Positions 44,010 through 55,100 of a DNA stretch of 64,000 nt are shown here, piece after piece. The stretch is from Trissonchulus latispiculum. Its lineage: Eukaryota; Nematoda; Enoplea; Enoplida; Ironidae. Both the position numbers and the translations under genes were made by a program. The stretch covers positions 1 to 64,000 of the forward strand of contig JASAND010007523.1 in NCBI GenBank assembly GCA_030248195.1, given 5' to 3'. How positions within the stretch are numbered: position 1 is the first letter of the stretch; each line of letters starts with the position of its first letter. The notes below the pieces were generated by a model. It had not been told where the DNA came from. It saw only the letters and a list, made by a program, of their open reading frames with translations, and did no database searches.

Positions 44010-47000
44010 TCGCAGTCTCCCGTCACTGGATTCTGGATCACAAACGCCTTTTTATTCAACGAAATTCTGACTAAAAATACGACTGCCGACTGACACTAGT
44101 TTGGGGGCGAGAGGGTTAGGTAGGCCACTACTAACTGACCGACCCCCCCCCAGTCCCAGCCATAGGTGTATGAAGGGAATAGAGTTTCCCCCACCAAAAC
44201 GACAAATTTTGGCCCCGCCAGATTTCGCACCCTCCCCCTAATTGAAAATTGAAATTTTAGTGGGTTTTTGGCTATTTGGGGGGGCCTGCTAAAATTCATC
44301 GTTTTGGTGGGCGTCCCCCCCACATATACCTAGGTGTGTTAGGCGGAGGGGGGGGGGGGGGGTGGGGGGACCCCCCACCAAAATGACAAATTTTGTATCG
44401 AGATCCAGTTTACTTTTTGGACCCGGATTCGGACCCGCGGGTCTTAAAGCTAGACCCTGACCCGGCCCTGCCCACGGCCACGGGTGCCAAGAAAATTGGC
44501 CATATCTCACGGTAGAAAAAAGCTAGAACGTTGCTTTAAAAAGCAAAAATATGAAGCTCAATGAGATCTTTCGAATGACTATTGTCTTAACCGTATAGCT
44601 GCTGCCATACTTTCAAAAATTGGGAAAAGCTACCCTGACCGCAAATCTCGAAAATGTGTGTTTTTCTAAGAAAAAGTGCGAAAACAGTGAAAAAACGTGC
44701 CATCATCCATATTACTTTTTGATGCTGCGGTGGAGCATTTCATTACTTGTCTGTCCTGCTGTCATTTTAAAGGACCCTTTTCCAGCACAGTATTAATTGA
44801 TATAAAGGGCTTGAACAGCGCCACAAGCGGGGTGGAAAAGTAATAACTACATATTATGTAATACCAGCATTGAATTTCCACCGCCCCCCCAACCGTCGCC
44901 GTAACCACGTTTGGTGGATGGTATAATGACAAATGTTCTTCGACTCGTCAAGGGATTTCATTTGATAACAAACTTAACCACTTTTGAAGAGTTTCATTTT
45001 TGATGGTTTTTTATTTTTGATGGCCAAGATACCGAAAAAGGCTGTTTTAGGGGTTTGACCAGCGGTCAGTGGGCCCCATTGGCAGTGACCACTGGTCACT
45101 CCCATCGGTTTCTGCAATATGCCAACGAGCTTAGTCGATTTACTGTATATGCCCCCTACCAAACGCTCACTACGGACGGTATCGGCAGTATGCTCATCGT
45201 TTTCAGCGACCCCGATTTATATACAATACCACCAAAACACGCCATTTTGGCGACTTTTTGGCTATTTCCAGTGAAAGTGGGACTAAAGTGTGAAAGCCCA
45301 AACAGGCCAAAAAATGCAATGCTTGTGCCTATCCCCTGAAATCCACAGATCGAAATTAAAAAATTCCGTTTCATTGCTTTGTGCGCATAGTCCGAAATAT
45401 TCAAATAAAATAAACCGAACCTATCTAGCTGCTAGCCTGTGAAAAAGTTGGTTTCAATCGAAGTGCCAAAACAGCGAAAGTCCGAGTTTGTAGCCTTGGC
45501 ACAGAGCCAAAGTTGACCAATGACCTTCATTTGGTAGCATGGGTGGATACTGTCTACCAACATATCATAGTAGCGTTAACCAAAATGCCCACATCGTTCC
45601 AACACTTCGCTAGATAATGCACTTCCAATAAGCGTTATTAACAGAGAAAAACAAACTCACGGTAACTATCGCCTAGTGCCAAAAATTTCGAAGTCTGGAA
45701 TTTTAACCAAAAGTATGGTGATACTTGTAGTACTGCTCGAGTACTTTACGATGGTAACCTTTTTACCCCTCCCGGACATCTAATTAGCTGGCACCAGGCC
45801 AACACGGTCTCCAGGGGGTCGCGCAGACGCCTTTACATCCACATTATGTAGGGCCGTTATCGCTCCCCTACATAATACATGCAGAAATCAGGTTGGAACC
45901 ATACTGGCTGGCATTTTTTTAGTGGGGGGGGGGTGGGCCCCACTTTTCGAAAGTCCCCCTACAATTTTAGCAGCCCCCACTTTCACCCCCTCCCCACTTT
46001 TGGGCAAGCCCCCCACTTCCCCTTCTCTTTCAAAACCCTAAAAAATGCCAGACTGGTATATACGTACATGCATACAGATGTCAGGAAAAACCTCTCCCCG
46101 TGTGGGTAAAAGGGATTAACTTGCGATATTAAATCTTACATGCAAGTCGGCAGGGCCAAAATATATATACAACAACAACAATATATACTACAAAACAAAA
46201 TCATATACTTACCCAACGAAAGCATGTGCTCGACGGTGATTCTGATTCCATCATCATCCATTATTCGACTCCATTCACCCATTCCATGAATAAATGAATA
46301 ATTAAAATAACCCTGCTGAATTGAGGAACTGAGTTCTGGTCTGGGAAAGGATTGGAATTAAGAAAATCCAATCCTTTTCCAGAGTATAAACCACAGTTAC
46401 CTCGAATAATACCGCAATAGGGAAATATCAATATATAATCATATATTATATATATACATGAAACAGCGGCTTTTCTTAGAAATGCTGTGAATTCCGAAAT
46501 CAGGACATAGATGTGGTGGTGGAGGTGGGGGGCGCCCACCAAAACGATGAATTTTAGCAACCACCCCCCCCAGATTTTCTACCCTCACGCACCAGCCCGA
46601 TTTTTGGTCAAAAGGTGGCCACAACTGCAAAAAATAAAAAATGTAGGGAGGTTTCTGGGAACGTTTTGCGGCCCGCCCCAGTCTATTGCCAGCCACATCT
46701 ATAGCTCAGGGGGTTTCGGCCTGGAAACGGAGTGGGGTTCCCAAATATTGCCAAAAACCCACTAAAGATACTATTTTTCAATTTTTGGCCGAGCAGCGAG
46801 GGGTACGAAATCTGGAAACCTGGCGGGGCCAAAATTTTTCATTTTGATGGGGGCCCCTAAAAACTATTCCCTAACACACCAATGGCTGGGCGCTGGGGGA
46901 GGGGGTAGGCCGTGTCCCCCCAATAGTGTCAGTCGGCAAACGTATTTATTTACAATCAGAAGTTCATTGAATAAAAAGGCATTTGTGATAGAATTGCTTT

Positions 47001-47399
47001 TTTCCAAAAGTGAGGTATCTATAGGTGTGTTGGGAGCGGACCTCCCACCAAAATAATAAATTCTGGCGGCGACTCCCCCTCCCCCGATTTTTGGCCAAAT
47101 ATCGCAAATTTAGGGGGCATTGGCCATTTTTGGGTACCCTCCCCCTTCTCCAGCCGAACCCCCGCCACACAATGGACACATCTATGGAGGTATCTCCTCG
47201 AATCATAGGTGTGGTTGGGGAAAAAATGGGGGGGGGTCCCGACAGGAGGGTGGGGTGGGGGGGCCCCTAAATTTTCGATTTTATGCCATTTTTGGCCACT
47301 TTTTGACCAAAAATTTGGTCGGGGGTTAGCAAAAATCTGAAAATCTGGGGGAGGGATCGCCAAAATTTGTCGTTTTGCCTCCCCCCTAACACATCTATG
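44010..47399. repeat. G-tract repeat field inside the long element
   Basis: At least five degenerate units combine CCCCACCAAAA(C/T)GACAAATTTT, long G or C runs and TAGGTGTGTTAGG (near 44160, 44340, 46530, 46850, 47030, 47200-47390), on both strands. Between 44700 and 45880 I see nothing identifiable. Confidence 0.5.
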
Positions 47400-48323
47400 C
47401 CTCGAATATTCACAGCATTTCTCTTCTCCGACATGTTTTCTTACGTTGCTTGCTCACTGCTCAGTCAGAATAAGACTGACAGTTAGTAAGCCTTGACTTA
47501 GCTAGCGCAGAGTTACATTGATCGGTAACACATGAACTAGGATTTTGAAATTTCTTAATTAAATTATTTGCGTAGGAGAGTAAACAACGTAAAATAAATT
47601 AGTGGCTCATTTAGTAGCCTTTATAAATTACTTGCTCACAAAGTTTCAGCTCATGGATCAATCATGGGAGTGATAAGTGACATTTAGCACTCCCATAATA
47701 AAATGTATTTTACTAATCAAAGGAAGGTGGCTCAATCCTAATTTTGTGTGGCTCAATCATACTATGGCCTAACAATCTTGGCTCAATCAATTTTGGAGTT
47801 GGCTCATTCATTGGGAGTGCCAAGGGTACACACGTGCTAATCCCGCATAAGTGAATCTTATGTCAACTTGACGAAAATAACGATTCCGTGCCTTCTCTAT
47901 CTCTTGGATGAAAACTTAAAATTTTTCACAAGTTTTATACAGTCAGTACATCTGGGGAATGTGTTCAAGTTCAAGCTCCAAACGTATGTTGCCTTAATTT
48001 TGAGCGGCTTCTTTGTAGAAAGTTATGTGCACAGTTTACAGCCGTCTTGACTGAAAATTCTGATGGAGGAACGGGGAAAGTATAGTATATATTAAAGAAA
48101 CTTTGTTTGGATTGGTTTTTTTACACATTTTTGCGTAATAACTTTTGTCTGAACAAAAATACTAGTCATCAAAAGAATCTATATTTGCATCTCGTAGTTT
48201 ACAGCAGCAGGTTTAAGTTAGTTAAAGCGTTATACACCCTTTGCACAAACTTGAAAGGTGGTTCGTGTCTTTTGGCGGATATAGTTTTTACTTATTTACA
48301 GTAGTGTGATTCAGTACTGCATT

Positions 48324-48326
<3 letters not shown>

Positions 48327-48396
<70 letters not shown>
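48327..48396. repeat. (TA)n microsatellite
   Basis: Uninterrupted TA dinucleotides over about 70 bases, 98 bases before the next fold-back element. Confidence 0.92.
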
Positions 48397-48399
<3 letters not shown>

Positions 48400-48493
48400 A
48401 GTAATTAATTGTCCTTTACCCTGGTTTAGTTAAAAACTGTTCAAAGTAGCCATTTTACTACTTTTTGGCTAAAATTCGTAACCCCCCAGAAGT

Positions 48494-49323
48494 AGGGTTG
48501 TTCCCGGGCCGTGTAGCGGGCTCCGGGCCCAGGGCCGGGCCCGGGCCGGGCCGGCCCGGTCAGGCCCGGGCCCGGGGCAAATAAGTTGGGCCCGGCCCGG
48601 GCCCGGGCCCGGTTAAATTGTCAGCCCCGGCCCGCTACAAGGCCCGGGCCCGGTCACCGGGCCCACCGGGCCCTAATGCAAAATAGGTTTTTTCATAAGA
48701 AAATTTGCTTTTTGAACCCTTATTACAGTATTATTTTATTACAAAAGTGACAATTTAAAGTTCCATACATGCTTCCAAAATTCCCCACGCTTGCCCTCTA
48801 TCTTAGTTATGTATTCGTCCCACCGACTATGGACTGATATCTTTCTTGGTGAACTTTAAAGTTTGCTATAATGGTTAAATTTATCTTAGCAAACGTTGAA
48901 ATTATTTCATTAGCATAATGATTCAGCAAATTAGTCGTAAACTATCAATAAATAAATGAAAAGCAGATATCATCCGCCAAAGATCGAAATTGCTTTCGAT
49001 AAAAATCAGAACTGTTAATTTTAAAGTCATTGGAATTTGGTAGATGTTGAAGGAAACAGTCTACATATATGCAATTACTATAAATGCAGTTTGTATACCT
49101 AAAATAAAATATATTATACACTTAGAAGTATATGGAGACGATAAACTACGTTTTAGACCATGTAGCGGGCCTCCGGGCCCGGGCCGGGCCCGGGCCGTGT
49201 AGCGGGCTCAGGGCCCAGGGCCGGGCCCGGGCCGGGCCAAGCCCGGGCCCGGGCCCGGCCCGGTGGTCCTCGTAGGCCCGGGCCCGGGCCCGGCCCGGAG
49301 AATTTCTTATCGGAACAACCCTA
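48494..49323. mobile_element. CGGGCCC fold-back element, AGGGTTGTTCC ends
   Basis: AGGGTTGTTCCCGGGCCG and CGGAACAACCCTA are inverse; flanks CCCAGAAGT (48485-48493) and CCCAGAAGC (49324-49332) match at 8 of 9. Each arm is a short array of GGGCCCGGGCC words; about 480 bases of AT-rich sequence separate them. Confidence 0.82.
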
Positions 49324-49948
49324 CCCAGAAGCATTGGATTTTTTTGGTCAGAAGTAAATCTCGTGTTACTGTATGACGGTTAGAAAGATTGAGGTGATGG
49401 CCCTGTTTCACTTACGGACTTTAGAAAGCGACACAGTTAGATCACTTCGAACTTAAGTTACGACGGTTATTTCAGAATTTTGCTTTAGCTCGAACATTAT
49501 AACAGAAGAAACAATAGAAAAATCTAGACTTTTCTCAATAATCAGAACTTGAACTTTAAATGATAATCGAACAAATTCAAAAAACTTCAGCTCTCTGTTA
49601 TCATGTGCCTTAATGAACTGGTTGCTTTGAAGCTTTCTCGTTCTTAACCATTTCACCGATTTCGCTTATATCAGTTACAGGCTCAAGCTCATCGATTTGG
49701 CGTTCTGGTTATGTAACATGTGAATTAGTATAGTCTGTTGAGGATTCTGCAGCGGACTATGCAGAGAGATAGCAGCTGATACTAAGGCCATTTGCAAAAC
49801 TTTGAAGTTCATCTATATATGCCTTTAATATATATTTATATTGATTTAATATATTTCTGCTTTAAGCCCCATTTCGAGGAGAGAGAGTTTGCTTTGCTGC
49901 CGCACGGCATGACAATTTACTTGTTGCCAAAATAACTACTGTAATATT

Positions 49949-50066
49949 ATGTGGACACTGCTCTGCTTAGTATCACTGTTATATGGACATACTAATGGAT
50001 TAACCTGTCACTGTGGGGAATCGTTCTTGTACGTGGAGATGGGGCTGAGTATGTACAAAATTTCAG
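49949..50066 (+). CDS. Ly6-like gene, exon 1
   Basis: ATG at 49949; 39 codons plus one base; donor GTTAGT. Covers the signal peptide and first two cysteines. Confidence 0.72.
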
Positions 50067-50883
50067 GTTAGTAAAAGTGATATTTCAATTTATCAGGAGG
50101 TAATCTGCTGACAGGGACCAATGACGGAAATCTGCCTTCGTTGTTTGTAAGATGAGTCAAGTCCATACCCAAGTATGCTTGGATTATGCGAACATACATA
50201 CAGAATTAACTGTAATTGTTAGCAGAGCTGGAAGTGGGTCAAACGTTTCTTGCTGCGGTTTAAAGACCCCCATCAGTGACCCGCACGAAATATTTTGACC
50301 CATAACATCCACTTTTGTTTAGAGGTATATACGAGAAATTTATGTAAATCTACAATATGTATATTACGTAGGCCACGATACAATAATTGAGAATTTTTAA
50401 AAATTTGAACCTGCACCGAGGGAAAAGCAAGTGAGGAAAAAGCAAAATAGACCCTAATTGTCAAATTTAGTGAAAAATGATTTCTAGTCGGATTTTGCCG
50501 ATAATAAACATGAGGACTAATGAAATAATGTTTACAACCTCTCAATTTTGCGGTAGAAATTTATATATGCTTTAGATAAAGTACTCCGCCTAGGCCCTGC
50601 ATGTGTGGATAATGTCTGTAACGTTGAAGAAGTTACAGAATACGGCGTACACTACACTCCTGCTTGTATGGTCCTACAATATGCGAGATTTCCTTTGCAA
50701 GGATGCGTTTTGGTTAACAAATTATTCGGATCATACAAAAAATGCTTCACAGTTGGGCAGGATGAAAAAGCTTTGGTGTGCTATGAAGATTTGTGTAATG
50801 AGGAAACTATTACTCAGGAAGACTGTCCAAGGGCTTTTTCGATGGCTACAGTTTTTAAATATACAAGAAACGAAGAACTTTAG
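49949..50883 (+). CDS. Secreted Ly6/three-finger-type protein, two exons, 135 residues
   Basis: Exons 49949-50066 and 50594-50883. The first encodes a signal peptide (MWTLLCLVSLLYGHTNG) and the start of the mature chain (LTCHCGESF); the junction Gly is split G|GC. The mature chain has ten cysteines, the number typical of Ly6/uPAR domains, and ends with the characteristic CYEDLCNEE (C..D.CN). Spacing is CHC, then PAC, NVC, PAC, GC, KKC, VC, LC and DC. The C-terminus (KYTRNEEL) is polar, so there is no obvious GPI signal and the protein is probably secreted. Ly6 proteins bind receptors or channels outside the cell; no ligand can be inferred. A second AG 17 bases upstream of the chosen acceptor is possible but breaks the frame. 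It is convergent with the CSPG4-like gene, 590 bases away. Confidence 0.74.
50594..50883 (+). CDS. Ly6-like gene, exon 2
   Basis: Acceptor CTCCGCCTAG; two leading bases, then 95 codons and TAG. Holds eight cysteines including the terminal CYEDLCN motif. An ATTAAA at 51054-51059 may serve as the polyadenylation signal. Confidence 0.76.
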
Positions 50884-51473
50884 TGTAAAACATCTTTTAA
50901 ATGTGATGATCTGTAATGGGGACTTAATAGTATTATGCTTAGCGCTAGATCTTCACATTTGGCAATGGACTGTATCATAAATCATGGTGTAGGCATGTCT
51001 CTGTTATTAGATTTTGCATGTGCTGGTAGAAGTTTAATAGTGGATTTCACCGCATTAAATTTAACTAGGTGTTAAGCTAATCTCAAGGTTCTTCTGTGTT
51101 AATCCGCTCAGCTAGCTGTGCCTGTATTTATATCACGGTCCTTACGGTCCCGAGTCAGGTGTACATATATAATAACGACAACACCACATAATCATCAGCT
51201 GAATTTCTATGCCTAGTTTTGCCAACCTTTCCTACGTCTGGGAGTTTTCGTGCCACAATTAGAGTTGCAGAATACTAGGTAGTTAAATCTTAAAAGCGCA
51301 AAAAGCTCATATTTTTGCGGAAAGGTGACGATACCAAAAGTTTTGATTTGACATAAAGCAACAAAACAACAGCAATTATGTTACAATCAGATATATATTT
51401 CGACGTAATGCAGTCACACAGGGTCCTTAGAGTAGTCCATAGCAAAATTTGGGCAAAAGCCTTTGGCTGCTTG

Positions 51474-52127
51474 CTACACCCAGTACTGACTGTCCTTCAA
51501 TCTCATTTGTCGAACAAGCATTGGTCTTTGGCCTGGTCTCATTGGCCTATGATCTGCACCGGTACGATCTTGTTTCATTTCTTGATCAGAAGCCGACGAA
51601 CTGTACTGATAGGCGTATCGTCCGAAAGTATCGTCATTGGCCTCAGACGAGGAACTGCAGGTGGACGTGGCGCCAGCGTGTCTGGAAGGACTCAATGGAG
51701 TAACCCGACAGAGAGGGACACTTGATATCAGTTCAGAGCGTCCTGGTTCAAACGTTGTGAGTCGTTGAGGCAGTGGACTGCCACTGCCAGCTCGCTGGGA
51801 CGGAAGATCAACTTGTCCGTATTTGACGTAGTCTCCGCTGACACCGCCATATAATTGAGCTTGACGCGCGGCGGAGAAGTTCCTCGTCAAACTCATGGTC
51901 ATGGCAGAACTACTGGGACTGCCAGGAGTATGACGACTTTGAACTATGAGATCACGCAGATTAGGATCAGATCCGATATACTGAGCGCCACCAGAGCGCA
52001 AAGAACTGTCTATTAGATCTGGGGGTTGGCTCATATTTACTGTAGTAGAAGGCAGAAGATCACTGGGCTTTTCGTAGGGATCGGGCTGATGCATTTGTTT
52101 CTTTTGGCGCTGAAGGCCAACACGTAC
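51474..52127 (-). CDS. CSPG4: CSPG4-like, last exon (cytoplasmic tail, QYWV end)
   Basis: Acceptor CCATTTTAG; VRVGLQRQKKQ follows the membrane helix as a basic stop-transfer stretch, then a Ser/Pro/Gly-rich tail with many possible phosphorylation sites, and the C-terminal KDSQYWV before TAG at 51476-51474. The PDZ ligand is what fixes the identity and the 3' end. Confidence 0.94.
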   Translation of the reverse strand, partial: VRVGLQRQKKQMHQPDPYEKPSDLLPSTTVNMSQPPDLIDSSLRSGGAQYIGSDPNLRDLIVQSRHTPGSPSSSAMTMSLTRNFSAARQAQLYGGVSGDYVKYGQVDLPSQRAGSGSPLPQRLTTFEPGRSELISSVPLCRVTPLSPSRHAGATSTCSSSSEANDDTFGRYAYQYSSSASDQEMKQDRTGADHRPMRPGQRPMLVRQMRLKDSQYWV

Positions 52128-55100
52128 CTAAAATGGAAGAAAAATCTACCAGAGCCGGTACGAGTAAAATCTAAACAAACCTAAGTGATTGTAGATTAGT
52201 TTTGCAGTCTTTGATTTGTGTGTGATGAAGAAGATAATGTGTGTGCCTCGTCTTCGAAATTGAAATGACTTGTTGGTGCAGTAATACGACACAATGCAGT
52301 ATACAGTTTGTTTGTTTGTTGGACACTTGTGTACTTGATGTGAAATTAGGATAAAGGTAAGCTGGTGGTACCTATATAGCGTAAACCCAGAAAACTGGAG
52401 TTCAGTAACTTTTGAATTAGATCAAGAAATGATCAAACATCAAAAGCAACGGATGTGGGGAAGGTAAAATACTGCTCCGGAAAAGAGGTGTGTAATATAT
52501 CCTTTTTTGCTGAGGGTTGTGAAGCTAGAAATTTTACTTTAACTACCTTTACTAATTTTTTTGAATTCGGTTCAACTGCAGTTGCAGCTTAGAACGTTCT
52601 GTAGACTGACCCAAATATGATTGGTCCCATATCCGGTTTTTTATTCTGATTTCAGTTCCGGATATGAGGAAGCAGTCATTCAGTTTAATACCTTTGGTGA
52701 AGATCCAAAAGTGTCTTAAATCCTTTGGGCGGTTTAGCTTAGTACAGTTTAGTAAATCACGTTCATGTTGATTTTAATTAGTTCAACCTGATTTTACCTT
52801 GCATATTACAATCAGAACTCCAGCAAGAACACAGATGGTAATACCAGCTGCGATTGCCACTAGATGATCTGCTTTCATTTCTGGTAATCCAGGACGTCTT
52901 GTGGTATCCCAGAGAGTCGAATCGCTTCCAGAACCATCTCCTGAGTTCGGAGATTTGGTCCAAAGTGGCGGATGCTGGGATCTTTTAGGCTGAATATATA
53001 TCATAAAACGACCTCGGGCTGGAGGGACCTTTCCATGAGCATTCAGCTCATAGGTGAACCCATCAACCAATTTGACCTCCTTGCCCACTGGTAAAGCGCT
53101 GATGTACTTGATGAGGTGATCCTTCAAGTCTTGGAATGAAAATACACTGGCGTTACTTCTTAAGCTTTCCGTGAGAGGATCTTGAGTGACCTAGAATAAG
53201 GATAGCGAAACATTACAACAGAAAATTATTAAATCTGTTCACTACTAGCTTATTCACTACTAGCAGCTTTTGATAATTAAGTGCATAACTTTATCCACAG
53301 AAAAATAAAGCTTGTAGTCTTACATTGGCAATTTCCTCTTCCCCAGACGTGGGACTGCGTTTTGAAATCTGCTTCTGATCTTCAACAAAAAAGGATTTGT
53401 GAGGTTTGAGCGGCAGCTTAACCAATTTTCCGTATCGTGGCGGTTCCTTAACCAGGAAAACCGGAGAGCTGCCTGTCTGAATCTTCAAAGACGACGCATC
53501 AAGCATATCGTAGGTGATCAGAGCCTCTGAGCCCGGTTCAATGAAAAGATCTCGTTGACGCAGTTCCGGCTTGGCCATCACCTTTAGCCAATTGTGCTGC
53601 AGTCTGGTCTCTAAGGAGCTCTCTTGAGCCTCATTGTAGACTGAGAATTCGAATTTATCCTCTCCATTGTCCAGTGACATGAGTATGTAAAGGATTTGAA
53701 AGTCATCTATATCCGTTTGCTTGAATCTCCTGACTGGAGCAGTTCCGGCTTGACTCCTGAAAAGCTGTCCGAATCTGGGCGGAGTTGTGATCTCGTACGT
53801 AATCTCATGTCGGGGTCCGTTAGTTTGTACTGACAGGTGACTTCGATTTAATGGAATGGGCTCTTTACCTTGAAGCTGGAAATAATATAGCGGTGTACGA
53901 TTGACCAAGGTTAATGATAGCGGCTCCACGACTACACCGACTTCGTAAACTACCGGGTCGACAACCGAACCAGACAGGTTAAACCTAAAATAGGTGTCAC
54001 CCACGGTTTCCGGTATCAGCTGTATTTGACCATCATTAATGTCTGCCTGACTAAACTGTTGCAGAGAGGAAGTTCCCCGTCCTAAGTGAATAAACTTAGC
54101 ACCATGGGGACCGTCTAGCAGTCTGTAAATGATTCCACTTGAAGGCACTACCCTGTCAACCACCAACAGGTCGTCACTTGTGACATTATAGGGATAGTTT
54201 AGCACCAATGAAAAACTCGGTCTTATGTTGTGGATTTCGTGGCGATGTTGAGTGGCAGGCCGAGGCCGAATTGGAAGGTTGATTGACAGATCCTTACCGT
54301 AGTGAATATCACCTGAAGGATATAGACTCAGTCGCAGAATCTCTTCTTGAAGTGACTGGTTTGAGCTAAATAAGTAAAATATATATCTTTCCAAATTAAC
54401 ATAACAGTAAACACAACTGCTTGCAAACTTCGTTGATGCAAATAAACTGTTTGAGGCTTCAAAGTAGGGGGGTTGTACCAAACAAGGGACACCAAACTGA
54501 CAAAATTTTTGAAACCTTTGTTTTTGGAAGAGCAACGTTGTTTACTCAATATCTATGGGGAACCACAACGTAATCTTTATATCAACGGAAAGCTCAATTT
54601 CTGCTGCACAAGAAAATAAATTTGTTTGCGTCAAATTGGAAACACTTAAAAATTACATTTTTAATGATTATCGCATCAATTTTCTCTTATAAACACTAAA
54701 TAGGGGACACTATGTGCCAAATTAGGTACAGTGGACACCAAATAAGGGACAGCATTTTTGACACTAAATAAGGGACGCTTTCATATAATTGACAGCTGAA
54801 TATTTTGTTTCTGACATTCATAATAAGCAAAAATGCGAAAAAACTAGTTAATTACTTGTCCGTTTGGCATTCTAGAAACACAGTACTGCCAGAATTTTCG
54901 TTTTCTTCAATGTTGTAATTTTATCAATTATATGACAATTATGAAATACAGTCATCACGGTTAATAACCATAGAATATGTCAGAATAAACCTATAGCTTC
55001 TTTAATCCAAAACTAAAAGCCATATTTACCATTGCTGGGATTCGATCCGACGCCGTTGCGGCCTCCAAATTTGTCCCTTATTTAAGCTCCAGTTGCTGTC

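Larger units (their letters stand above)
42557..47835. mobile_element. Long inverted-repeat element with exact 9-bp target duplication
   Basis: Ends ACGTGTGTACCCTTGGCACT and the inverse; GCTAATCCC is duplicated exactly at 42548-42556 and 47836-47844. The arms are about 450 bp: left at 42557-42707 plus 43698-44010 (split by a nested element), right at 47400-47835, nearly perfect inverses. A 9-bp duplication with long inverted ends fits Mutator-type or fold-back transposition. The interior (44010-47400) is a series of G/C-tract repeats, a fragment of element B (44490-44700) and unrecognised sequence; no transposase is seen. Confidence 0.85.
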
